Assembly (NCBI RefSeq): GCF_016597785.1
Contig: NZ_JAENJG010000001.1
Coordinates: forward strand, 1,550,001 to 1,614,000
Direction: 5' to 3'
Length of the DNA stretch: 64,000 nt
Source: Leucobacter sp. L43
GTDB taxonomy: Bacteria; Actinomycetota; Actinomycetes; Actinomycetales; Microbacteriaceae
The notes beneath the pieces are model-generated. The model searched no databases, was not told the origin of the DNA, and saw only the letters and a program-made list of their open reading frames with translations. Every line of letters begins with the position of its first letter. Position 1 is the first letter of the stretch. The position numbers were made by a program, and so were the translations under genes. Positions 38,041 through 45,984 of this stretch are shown one piece after another.

Positions 38041-40644
38041 ATGCATCATCGCTCTCCGCACCCCATCCGACGCCGGTTCATCACCGGCCTCGCCGTGGTC
38101 GCCGCGGTCGCCGGCATCGCGCCGGCGTTCGTCGCTCCCGGCCTCGCCGCGGCCGCCGTTCCAGACGCCCCGCTCATCGATACGGCGTCGACGCAGTGGA
38201 CCTACTCCGACAATGACACCGACCCGGCCGCGGGCTCGGCCGACCGGCTCGCCTGGACGCAGGGCGAGTTCGACGACTCGACGTTCAAGACGGGCGTGGC
38301 TCCCTTCGGCGCGAAGAACGGGGCCCCTACCGGCCTCGGCGCATCGTTCCCGGTCACGACGCTGCTCAACCACTACGTCGGCGATTCGAAGGTGGGGGTG
38401 CGCACCTACCACTTCCGCACGAACGTCGACATCACCGCGGACGAACTCGCCGACACCGCAGAGCTGCAGGCGAGCGTCACCTATGACGACGCAGTACAGA
38501 TCTTCGTGAACGGCGAGAAGGTCGCCGGCTTCGTCGATGAACGCGTCGAAGCCGCACCCGAGAACGAGCGCAACCTCATGTACGCGGGCAACTCGGGCGG
38601 CGACCCGGTGACCTCGACGTTCTCGATTCCCGCCGACACGCTCGAAGCCGGCACCAACACGATCGCAGTCGCGCTCTACCAGGACCGCGCGACGAGCTCA
38701 GACATCTACTTCGACTTCTCGTCACTCATCGCGGTCGACGAGGTGCCGCCGATTCTGCCGACCGATGTCGTGCAGACCATCGGCGCCGATGCGACCAGCC
38801 GCAACGTGACCTGGTACACGCCCCGCGACGCCGCACAGTCGCTGCAGCTGGCGACCATGCCGTCGCCCGCGGCCGCGACCGAGGCTGCGAAGTCCGGTGC
38901 CGAGTTCCCCGTCGAGCGCGCGCAGACCTTCGCCGCAGCGAGCGACGGCGCGACGAGCAGTGGCGAGTTCAACCACCGCGTCACGCTCACCGACCTCAGC
39001 GAGCGCAGCGGGTACCTCTACCGCGTCGGCTCCGATGCCTCCGGCTGGTCGGCCGCCTCCCCGATCACCACCGCCGCGTTCTCGGGCGACACCAGCTTCC
39101 TGTTCTTCGGCGACCCGCAGGTCGGCGCATCCGGCAATCTGTCCGCCGACGAGGCCGGGTGGAACGACACCATGGACGTCGCTCTGAACGCCTACCCGGA
39201 GACCGAACTGCTCTTCTCGTCGGGCGACCAGGTCAACACGGCCTCGAACGAGGCCCAGTACGAGACGTTCCTCTCCCCGAGCGCGTTGCAGGAGTACCCA
39301 CTCGTTCCGGTGAACGGCAACCATGACGTCGGCTCGAAGGCCTACGAGCAGCACTTCACCGTGCCCAACCTCGACCCCGACTCGGGTGCCGCCACCAGCG
39401 CCACGTCGTCGGGCGGCAACTACTGGTTCGAGTACAAGGACGTGCTGTACGTCGTGCTCAACTCCAACAGCTCTGACACCGCCAGCCACATCGAATTCAT
39501 GAACCGCGTGGTCGCCGAGCACGGCGACGATGCGAAGTGGAAGGTGCTCGCCTTCCACCACTCGATCTACTCGGTCGCATCGCACGTCTTCGACAACCAG
39601 ATCAAGGATCTGCGCGCCGCGCTGCCCGAGATTATCTCCGACCTTGGATTCGATCTCGTGCTGCAGGGCCACGATCACAGCTACACGCGCAGCTTCCTGG
39701 TGAACGACGGCGAGCTGGCGAACGCCGAGGAGGTGCCCGGGCAGTCCGTGGTCACCGCGAAGGATGGCGACGTGCTCTACGTCACCGCGAACTCCGCCAG
39801 CGGCTCGAAGTACTACGACGTGAGGGATCCCGAGGCCTGGTACGCATCGGTCATCAACCAGGAGAAGGTGCGCAACTACTCCAACGTCTCGATCACCGAT
39901 GCAGAGATCACCGTCACCACACTGCGGAGCGAGCAGCACGGTGAGGACGCGGTGAACAGCGTCGTCGACACGGTGACGCTGCAGCACGAGGGACGCCCCG
40001 TCTCTCCCGAGCCCGAGCCGCAGCCCGAGCCCGAGGTCGCGCTCGACGCTTCGGTCGTCGCGCAGGGCGGCACGCTCTCGGTCACGGGAGCCGGTTTCGA
40101 ACCGAACGAAACGGTCCTGGCCGAGGTGCGCTCCGAACCGGTGTCGCTGGGCTCCTTCAGCACTGACGCCGCGGGCGAACTCTCACTGACGTGGCAGATT
40201 CCCGCGGAGTTCGAGGTCGGCGCGCACGAGCTCGTCATCATCCGCGCCGACGGCACGGAGCTCTCCACACCGTTCGAGGTCACGGCCGCGGCGGCAGCGG
40301 ATGCGGCAAGCGATGCAGGTGCGGGTGCGGGCGCTGGCGCTGGCGCTGGCGCTGACGGCGTTGCGGACGCCTCGGGCGCCGCTGCCGGCACTGCGAGCGC
40401 GTCTGCCACTGGCGCGGCCAACGGCACGGCAGCAGGCGCAGGATCGGGCACGAGCACCGGTGCGGTAGCCATCGCAGACGGCGCAGCAGATTCCGCAGGC
40501 ACCGCGAACGGCGGCCTCGCGGCGACCGGCGCGAACGATGCAACAGCAGCGCTCGCGCTCGCCGGCGGTCTGCTCGCTCTGGGCGGCTTCATCCTCGCCC
40601 GTGTACTGCTCGCCCGCCGACGCGCGCAAGCAGTTCAGCAGTAA
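38041..40644 (+). CDS. Cell-wall-anchored metallophosphoesterase (purple acid phosphatase-like)
   Basis: 867 residues. An arginine-containing signal peptide (residues about 8-38, with RRRF), an N-terminal beta domain, a fibronectin/PAP-like N domain, then a calcineurin-type phosphoesterase with FFGDPQVG, SSGDQVN, NGNHDVG, AFHHSIYS and LQGHDHSYTR, which provide the bimetal ligands. Next comes a PEPEPQPEPE spacer, an Ig-like domain, a long Ala/Gly/Thr-rich linker and a sorting signal: LAATG, hydrophobic helix, basic tail. A class E-type sortase would attach it to peptidoglycan. It probably releases phosphate from organic substrates outside the cell. Confidence 0.85.
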   Translation: MHHRSPHPIRRRFITGLAVVAAVAGIAPAFVAPGLAAAAVPDAPLIDTASTQWTYSDNDTDPAAGSADRLAWTQGEFDDSTFKTGVAPFGAKNGAPTGLGASFPVTTLLNHYVGDSKVGVRTYHFRTNVDITADELADTAELQASVTYDDAVQIFVNGEKVAGFVDERVEAAPENERNLMYAGNSGGDPVTSTFSIPADTLEAGTNTIAVALYQDRATSSDIYFDFSSLIAVDEVPPILPTDVVQTIGADATSRNVTWYTPRDAAQSLQLATMPSPAAATEAAKSGAEFPVERAQTFAAASDGATSSGEFNHRVTLTDLSERSGYLYRVGSDASGWSAASPITTAAFSGDTSFLFFGDPQVGASGNLSADEAGWNDTMDVALNAYPETELLFSSGDQVNTASNEAQYETFLSPSALQEYPLVPVNGNHDVGSKAYEQHFTVPNLDPDSGAATSATSSGGNYWFEYKDVLYVVLNSNSSDTASHIEFMNRVVAEHGDDAKWKVLAFHHSIYSVASHVFDNQIKDLRAALPEIISDLGFDLVLQGHDHSYTRSFLVNDGELANAEEVPGQSVVTAKDGDVLYVTANSASGSKYYDVRDPEAWYASVINQEKVRNYSNVSITDAEITVTTLRSEQHGEDAVNSVVDTVTLQHEGRPVSPEPEPQPEPEVALDASVVAQGGTLSVTGAGFEPNETVLAEVRSEPVSLGSFSTDAAGELSLTWQIPAEFEVGAHELVIIRADGTELSTPFEVTAAAAADAASDAGAGAGAGAGAGADGVADASGAAAGTASASATGAANGTAAGAGSGTSTGAVAIADGAADSAGTANGGLAATGANDATAALALAGGLLALGGFILARVLLARRRAQAVQQ

Positions 40645-40650
40645 TGCGTG

Positions 40651-40690
40651 AGCGGGGGCCGGGTGGCGTTCTGCGCCCCCGGCCCCCGCT
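40651..40690 (+). terminator. Strong GC-rich hairpin after the metallophosphoesterase gene
   Basis: Perfect 13-base arms AGCGGGGGCCGGG and CCCGGCCCCCGCT, with an inner GGCG/CGCC extension, begin 6 bases after the stop codon. There is no long U run, as is common for high-GC terminators. Confidence 0.65.
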
Positions 40691-40767
40691 TCAGCGTTTC
40701 CGCGCCCACCGCACCCCCGCCGCACCCCATCCCACCCCACCGCTCATCGGCCCGAGGAAGATGACCC

Positions 40768-41493
40768 ATGTTCGAGCAGCAACTCCGGCACCGACTCCTG
40801 CGTCAGCGATTGCGCACGAACACCTGCGCGGTAGCACTTTCGGTCGCACTCGGTCTCGGCCTGGCGGGGTGCAGCGTCTCATCAGCCGGGACGCCGGTCG
40901 GGTCGGAGACGACAAGCGGATCCGCCAGCGAACCCAGTGGTCCGAGCGAACCGACCCCTGCTCCTCTCGCACCTGGGGCCACCCTCGATGCGACCTCGCT
41001 CGGCGCCCTCCCCGATTGGGTCGCCGATTGGCAGGTCACCGTGATCACCACGGGTGATGCGCCATCGGTCGTCGTGACCGACGCCATGCAGCGATTCGCT
41101 TCGGAACACCGTTTCGGTGCGGAGGTGATCGTCACCGATGATCCGCGCACGGCGCTCGCCCAAGTGCTCGATGGCGCTGCCGACTCGCAGTCGCCCGACC
41201 TCATCATCGGAGTCGGGCCGGCTACCGCAGGCGCCTTCGACCTCCTGAGCGCCGCGTCGCTGGATCAGCAGTTCCTCATGCTCGGCACGCAACTCGCCGA
41301 ACCCACCGACAACGTCACCGCCGCGGTCTGGCCTGGCGCCGAGGATCGCGCCGTCTTCGCCGACCGGCCGCCCGCGTTCTCGGCGCGTGCGGCGGAAGCC
41401 GATGCCGCGATCCGCGCAGGTATCACCGCAGCTGCAACCGGCTGGAGCGGGTACGTGTTCGCAGTCTCTCCCGATCCTGCACTCACGCACTGA
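40768..41493 (+). CDS. Putative lipoprotein with periplasmic-binding-like region
   Basis: 241 residues. The signal sequence ends in the lipobox LAGC. A Ser/Gly/Pro/Thr-rich spacer of about 40 residues follows, then a globular part with alternating strands and helices (WQVTVITTGDAPSVVVTDAM, PDLIIGVGPATAGAFDLLSA, QQFLMLGTQLAEPTDNV) that resembles the first half of a Bmp/periplasmic-binding fold. It seems too short for a full two-lobe binding protein. No transport genes are next to it. Function unknown. Confidence 0.65.
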   Translation: MFEQQLRHRLLRQRLRTNTCAVALSVALGLGLAGCSVSSAGTPVGSETTSGSASEPSGPSEPTPAPLAPGATLDATSLGALPDWVADWQVTVITTGDAPSVVVTDAMQRFASEHRFGAEVIVTDDPRTALAQVLDGAADSQSPDLIIGVGPATAGAFDLLSAASLDQQFLMLGTQLAEPTDNVTAAVWPGAEDRAVFADRPPAFSARAAEADAAIRAGITAAATGWSGYVFAVSPDPALTH

Positions 41494-41505
41494 GGCCGCG
41501 GCAGC

Positions 41506-42729
41506 CTACGCCCGCCGCGTCTCGAGATACTCGCCGATGCGCCCGATCGCCTCGGTGAGCACCGGAATCGCCGGCAGGGTCACGAAGCGCAGGTGATCCG
41601 GCGTGGGCAGATTGAACCCTCGGCCGTTCGTCACCAGCACATGGGTCGCCCGCAGCACGTCGATGACGAACCGCTGATCGTCGACGATCGGATACACCTC
41701 GGGGTCGAGCCGCGGGAAGAGATACATCGCCCCTCCGGGCAGCTCGCAGCTCACACCGGGAATCTCGGTGAGCAGTCGGTGCGCGGTGTCGCGCTGATCG
41801 CGGAGACGCCCTCCCGGAGCGCAGAGCTCGGCGATGCCCGACCAGTTCGAGGCGGGCGAGAGCGCCACGGGGATCGCGTGCTGCGCGGGGACGTTCGCGC
41901 ACATGCGCATGTTCGCGAGCAGCTGCAGGCCTTCGAGGAAGTCTCGGGCGCGATCGCGGTCGCCGGAGATCGCGAGCCAGCCCGCCCGGTAGCCCGCCAC
42001 GCGCTGCGCCTTCGAGAGGCCGCTGAAGGTGAGGCAGAGCGTGTCGCGCACGTGCAGCGCGGCGTGCTCGTGCTCCACCCCGTCGTACAGGATGCGCTCG
42101 TAGATCTCGTCGGCCATCAGCACGATGCCGTGCCGCTCGGCGAGCGCTGCGAACCCGCGCACCAGCTCGGCCGAGTACACCGCGCCCGTCGGATTGTTCG
42201 GGTTGATGAGCACGATGCCCTTCGTCGCGGGCGTCACGAGGCGCTCGATCGCTGCGAGATCGGGCATCCACCCGTTCGACTCGTCGCAGGGGTAGTGCAC
42301 CGCGAGGCCGCCCGACAGGGTGACCTGCGCCGTCCACAACGGATAGTCGGGCGACGGGACCAGGATCTCGTCGCCCTCATCGACGAGCGCCTGCACGACC
42401 AGCGAGATCATCTCGCTCACCCCGTTGCCGATGAACACGTCGTCGGGGGTGATGCCCGGGACGCCCTCCTCCGAGTAGTACCGCGCGACGGCCTCGCGCG
42501 CCGGCAGGATGCCCCGCGAATCGCTGTATCCCTGCGCCTCCGAGAGGGCCTCCTGCAGACGTTCGACGATCTCGGGCGGCGCCTCGAACCCGAACGGCGC
42601 CGGGTTGCCGATGTTGAGCTTCAGGATCCGATGCCCCTCCCGTTCGAGGCGCTCGGCCTCCTGGAGGATCGGTCCGCGCACGTCGTAGCGCACCCCTGCG
42701 AGCTTCCGTGACTGGGTGATGTTCCGCAC
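41506..42729 (-). CDS. PLP-dependent aminotransferase, class I/II (alanine-type)
   Basis: 407 residues with the AlaA/Avt-type pattern: LNIGNPAPFGF near the N terminus, NPNNPTGAVYS, the aspartate in ADEIYERILYDG and the PLP lysine in FSGLSKAQRVAGYRAGW. Such enzymes interconvert pyruvate and alanine with glutamate. The GTG at 42729 has AGGA 8 bases upstream and is preferred over the GTG at 42735. Confidence 0.85.
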   Translation of the reverse strand: MRNITQSRKLAGVRYDVRGPILQEAERLEREGHRILKLNIGNPAPFGFEAPPEIVERLQEALSEAQGYSDSRGILPAREAVARYYSEEGVPGITPDDVFIGNGVSEMISLVVQALVDEGDEILVPSPDYPLWTAQVTLSGGLAVHYPCDESNGWMPDLAAIERLVTPATKGIVLINPNNPTGAVYSAELVRGFAALAERHGIVLMADEIYERILYDGVEHEHAALHVRDTLCLTFSGLSKAQRVAGYRAGWLAISGDRDRARDFLEGLQLLANMRMCANVPAQHAIPVALSPASNWSGIAELCAPGGRLRDQRDTAHRLLTEIPGVSCELPGGAMYLFPRLDPEVYPIVDDQRFVIDVLRATHVLVTNGRGFNLPTPDHLRFVTLPAIPVLTEAIGRIGEYLETRRA

Positions 42730-42780
42730 GGTCACGATCCTACGGTGCCGGCCGCAGGGTGCGCCTGCGCCCACCCAAAA

Positions 42781-42890
42781 CTGCGAGCGGGGAAAGGGAG
42801 ACTGCGAGCGGGGAACGGAAGACTGCGAGCGGGGTCACTCTTCGTGGGTGTTGCGGGTTCGACACGCACGAAGAGTGACCTCGCTCGCAG
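42781..42890. repeat. Hairpin repeat element, copy 1, preceded by 21-bp direct repeats
   Basis: The string CTGCGAGCGGGG occurs three times with a 21-base period (42781, 42802, 42823). The third copy opens a 24-base arm (42823-42846) that is the reverse complement, with one mismatch, of 42867-42890; pairing continues inward with one more mismatch. The element follows the APC permease stop and precedes the aminotransferase. A run of ten G follows at 42890-42899. The same element occurs at 45882-45949. Confidence 0.85.
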
Positions 42891-42927
42891 GGGGGGGGGA
42901 GGAGGCGGCGAACGGCTGGCGGGCCGC

Positions 42928-44274
42928 TCAGCGCTCCGAGAGCACCGGGACGGGGCGCCGGAAGCCGCGCGTCGCGACGGCGAGCATGACGACGCCGAGC
43001 AGCAGCCATGCGCCGCCGATCGCGTACGCCTCCGGGTGCAGCTTCGAGAACAGATACAGATCGACCGCGAAGCCGGCGACCGGGATCGCGCTCAGCAGCA
43101 CCGTGACCGCGATCGGCCGGGCGGGCGCGGCATTCCGCCAGATCCAGACGAGGAACGCGATGTTCACGAGCGCGAATGCCAGGAAGGCCCCGAAGTTGAT
43201 GTACGCCGTCGCCTTGCCGATGTCGAGGAGCATGCCCAGCATGCCGATCGCCCCGATGAGGAGGATGTTGATCCACGGCACGCGGAACGCGGAGCTGAGC
43301 CGCCCGAACACCGCGCGGGGAAGCACGCCGTCGCGTCCCATCACGAAGAGCAGGCGGCTCGATGTGGCCTGGATGGCGAGGCCCGATCCGAATCCTGCGA
43401 TCACGCTCACGAGATTGTTGACGTTCGTGAACGCGGCGCCGCCGGCGAAGATCGACAGGGTGTATCCCGCGGTATCGGCGTTCTCGAACACGCCGCCCGG
43501 GTGCACGAGCTGCATGAGGAACGACACCCCGACGAAGATGCACCCGCCGATGAGCACGGCCAGCACGATTCCCCGAGGGATGTCTCGCCGCGGGTGCTTC
43601 GTCTCCTCGCTCAGGGTGCTGATCGCATCGAAGCCGAGGAACGAGTACGCGGCGACGGCGGCCGCCGAGCTGACTGCGACGATGTTCGTCTGATCGTTCC
43701 ACATCGCGGTCGACGGAGCCCCGCCGGCCTCTCGGCCGAGGAAGAGGAGCAGCACGATGACGAGGGCGGCGACGGACGCCATCGCGGTGATCGTGAGGAC
43801 GATGTTCACGCGATCGGCGAGCGCGATGCCCAGCAGGTTGATCACCGTCGTCGCGCCCACGTTGACGAGCAACCACACCCAGAGCGGAATCCCCGGGAAC
43901 TGCGCGTGCAGATAGGTCGACTGGATCAGCCAGGCCACCATCGGCAGGAACAGGTAGTCGAGCAGGATCACCCACCCCGCGAAGAACCCCACGACGCGGC
44001 CGAGCGTCTTGCCGACGTAGGTGTAGGCGGAGCCGGCAGTGGGGTAGGCCCGCGCGAGCACCGCGTAGGCGATCGCGGTGAGGAGCATCGCCGCAGTGGC
44101 CACGAGGTACGCCGTGGGTGCGGCGCCCCGACTCGTCTCGGAGACGACGCCGAAGGTCGAGGTGACGATGCTCGGGGACATGTAGGCGAGCCCGAAGAAC
44201 ACGACGCCGAGCAGGCCGAGCCGCGGGAGAAGCTTCGCGGGTTGCGCCGTCTGCAGCGCGGTGTCGGCGCTCAT
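42928..44274 (-). CDS. APC-family amino acid/amine permease
   Basis: 448 residues with about twelve to thirteen hydrophobic segments. The first helix region LGVVFFGLAYMSPSIVTSTF and the motif FLGFDAISTLSEETKHPRRD are typical of APC transporters for amino acids, amines or related compounds. The ATG overlaps the stop of the nitrilase-family gene (ATGA), so the two are one operon: the hydrolase may act on what the permease imports. Confidence 0.85.
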   Translation of the reverse strand: MSADTALQTAQPAKLLPRLGLLGVVFFGLAYMSPSIVTSTFGVVSETSRGAAPTAYLVATAAMLLTAIAYAVLARAYPTAGSAYTYVGKTLGRVVGFFAGWVILLDYLFLPMVAWLIQSTYLHAQFPGIPLWVWLLVNVGATTVINLLGIALADRVNIVLTITAMASVAALVIVLLLFLGREAGGAPSTAMWNDQTNIVAVSSAAAVAAYSFLGFDAISTLSEETKHPRRDIPRGIVLAVLIGGCIFVGVSFLMQLVHPGGVFENADTAGYTLSIFAGGAAFTNVNNLVSVIAGFGSGLAIQATSSRLLFVMGRDGVLPRAVFGRLSSAFRVPWINILLIGAIGMLGMLLDIGKATAYINFGAFLAFALVNIAFLVWIWRNAAPARPIAVTVLLSAIPVAGFAVDLYLFSKLHPEAYAIGGAWLLLGVVMLAVATRGFRRPVPVLSER

Positions 44275-45128
44275 GCGTTCGTCTCCGCTCGCCGGGGCGT
44301 CCAATTCGTCGGCGTGATGCGCCCTCCGTACAGCGGGAGGTCGATCGGAGCATCGCTCGCCCGGAACTGCGACCAGGGCCGGGAGACTCCTGCGGTGCCG
44401 AATGCTCGCACCGCCTCCACCTGCCCGAAATCGATCACGGCGGTGAGGATCTCCTGTTCGGCGGTCGCGGAGCTCATGCGGGTCGCGCCCTCGGGATCCA
44501 CCACGAGCGACCGGCCCCGCCCCGTCGGCGCGGCCGCGTTCACGGAGGCGATCCACACCTGGTTCATGATCGCGTTCCCGCGGACGATCGCGAGCTCTTG
44601 ATCGCGGTCGCTCGTGTTGGTCTGGACCAGATTCAGGATGAGGTCAGCCCCGTCCCACCCCAGGTGGCGTGCGTGCTCCGGGAACCAGATGTCGTAGCAG
44701 ATGGAGAGGCCGATGCGGCCGTAGCCCGGCATGTCGAAGACGGTGAACTCCCCGCCGGGAGCGCAGGCCTCTGCCGGGCGCCACGGGAAGATCTTCCGGT
44801 ACGTCGCGTGCACGTCGCCGTCGGCACCGAACACCACTGCCGCGTTGTGCACGCGGCCGTCTTCGGCGCGCTCGTAGAAGGAACCGGGAACGAGCCAGAT
44901 CCCGAGTTCGGCGGCGAGGGCGGCGAGCCGAACGAACCGCTCATCGCTGAGTGGCCGGGCGAGGCGCTCGACGTCGGGTGAACCGTCCGGGGTGTCGAGG
45001 TGCAATTCGGGGTAGACCCAGAGTGTCATCTCGGGGTGGGCGGCGGTGCTCCTTCTGAGATGCTCCTCGAAATCGGACAGTGTGGTGGCGTGGTGCTGCA
45101 CCAGCGCAACACCGAGTGATCGGCTCAT
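44271..45128 (-). CDS. Carbon-nitrogen hydrolase (nitrilase superfamily)
   Basis: 285 residues with the full Glu-Lys-Cys triad: E41 (VYPELHL), K112 (YRKIFPW) and C144 (SICYDIWFPE). Superfamily members hydrolyse nitriles, amides or carbamoyl groups. The start has GGAAGGAAGG directly upstream. The gene is divergent from a TetR regulator with a long palindrome between them and overlaps the APC permease gene downstream. Confidence 0.85.
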   Translation of the reverse strand: MSRSLGVALVQHHATTLSDFEEHLRRSTAAHPEMTLWVYPELHLDTPDGSPDVERLARPLSDERFVRLAALAAELGIWLVPGSFYERAEDGRVHNAAVVFGADGDVHATYRKIFPWRPAEACAPGGEFTVFDMPGYGRIGLSICYDIWFPEHARHLGWDGADLILNLVQTNTSDRDQELAIVRGNAIMNQVWIASVNAAAPTGRGRSLVVDPEGATRMSSATAEQEILTAVIDFGQVEAVRAFGTAGVSRPWSQFRASDAPIDLPLYGGRITPTNWTPRRAETNA

Positions 45129-45140
45129 AGCCTTCCTTCC

Positions 45141-45169
45141 ATTAATTACTGAAACTTTAAATAACTAAT
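45141..45169. promoter_or_regulatory. 29-bp AT-rich near-palindrome, candidate TetR operator
   Basis: The stretch starts ATTAATTACTGAAAC and ends TAACTAAT; folded on its centre at 45155 only three of fourteen pairs mismatch. It is strikingly AT-rich for this genome, lies directly beside the ribosome site of the nitrilase-family gene and about 48 bases before the TetR gene. Control of both genes by the TetR protein is inferred. Confidence 0.6.
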
Positions 45170-45216
45170 GCGCGCGTGTCAACGCTCTCGGCCTGCGCGT
45201 CTGGAAGAATGAACCC

Positions 45217-45831
45217 ATGGCCCGCCCGCGCAATCAAGAAGCACGCAAGCGGGAGCTCGTATCGGTCACATCCCGTCTCCTCATCGAACGGGGCCAGGCA
45301 GGCGCTCGCCTCGTCGACATCGCCGAGGCGGCATCGCTCACCCCCGCTGCCGTCAGCTACTACTACCCGGATCTCGCCGACCTCTACGCCGACACCTATG
45401 AGACGGCGACCGAGCAGTACCTCACGCGGCGCCGCCAGCAGGTCTCCGAGATCGCACCAGCGGTAGAGCGCCTCGTCGAGTGCATCGCGTTGGGCGTTCC
45501 GCACGCGGGCACGAGCTCACGCGCGGCCACCGTACTGCTGATGGAGCTCTCCGCGCTCGCCATCAGGCGGGAGCGGATCGTCGCCTCCGGGCTGGAATTC
45601 GAGGCCGAGCAGCTGCGACTCTTCGGCGAGATCCTCGACCAGGGCGTCGCGGAGGGGACGATGCGATTGCCCTACGGAGCCCTGGAGACGGCCCGCGCGA
45701 TTCTCGCGGTCGAAGACGGGATCGCGATCCCCGTCGTGGCCGGCCGCCTTCCGTCGGATGAGGCCCTGCGGGTCACCCTGTCGGTGGCGACCTCGCTGAC
45801 GGGGGCGGATCTGCTCGCCGCCCGCGGCTAG
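45217..45831 (+). CDS. TetR-family transcriptional regulator
   Basis: 204 residues. The helix-turn-helix is seen in RKRELVSVTSRLLIERG, ARLVDIAEAASLTPAAVSYY and YPDLADLYADTYE. Divergent from the nitrilase/APC permease operon, which it most likely represses. GGAAG lies before the ATG. Confidence 0.85.
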   Translation: MARPRNQEARKRELVSVTSRLLIERGQAGARLVDIAEAASLTPAAVSYYYPDLADLYADTYETATEQYLTRRRQQVSEIAPAVERLVECIALGVPHAGTSSRAATVLLMELSALAIRRERIVASGLEFEAEQLRLFGEILDQGVAEGTMRLPYGALETARAILAVEDGIAIPVVAGRLPSDEALRVTLSVATSLTGADLLAARG

Positions 45832-45881
45832 TCACGGCCGTCCGCCGCGCCGCCCTCACCCCCTCTGCGAGCGACCCAAAA

Positions 45882-45949
45882 CTGCGAGCGGGGTCACTCT
45901 TCGTGGGTGTTGCGGTGCCGACACGCACGAAGAGTGACCCCGCTCGCAG
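45882..45949. repeat. Hairpin repeat element, copy 2
   Basis: Perfect 24-base inverted arms at 45882-45905 and 45926-45949, starting CTGCGAGCGGGGTCAC, with a 20-base centre that also pairs in part. The sequence and the preceding ACCCAAAA are shared with the element at 42781-42890. It sits between the convergent TetR and ABC exporter genes, where it could act as a two-way terminator. Confidence 0.85.
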
Positions 45950-45984
45950 ATTGGGGGTGGGGTGGGGCAACCGCGAGCGCGGCG

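Noticed and set aside
42781..42840. Possible CRISPR-like array because of three repeats at 21-base spacing
   Set aside because: Repeats are 12-14 bases with near-identical spacers, no cas genes are present, and the third copy is part of a hairpin.
42890..42899. Run of ten G as a biological signal
   Set aside because: Homopolymers of this length are a common assembly or sequencing artefact; it lies outside genes and I draw no conclusion from it.
42745..44601. 618-codon plus-strand frame across the APC permease
   Set aside because: Antisense shadow; it also reads through the hairpin repeat element.
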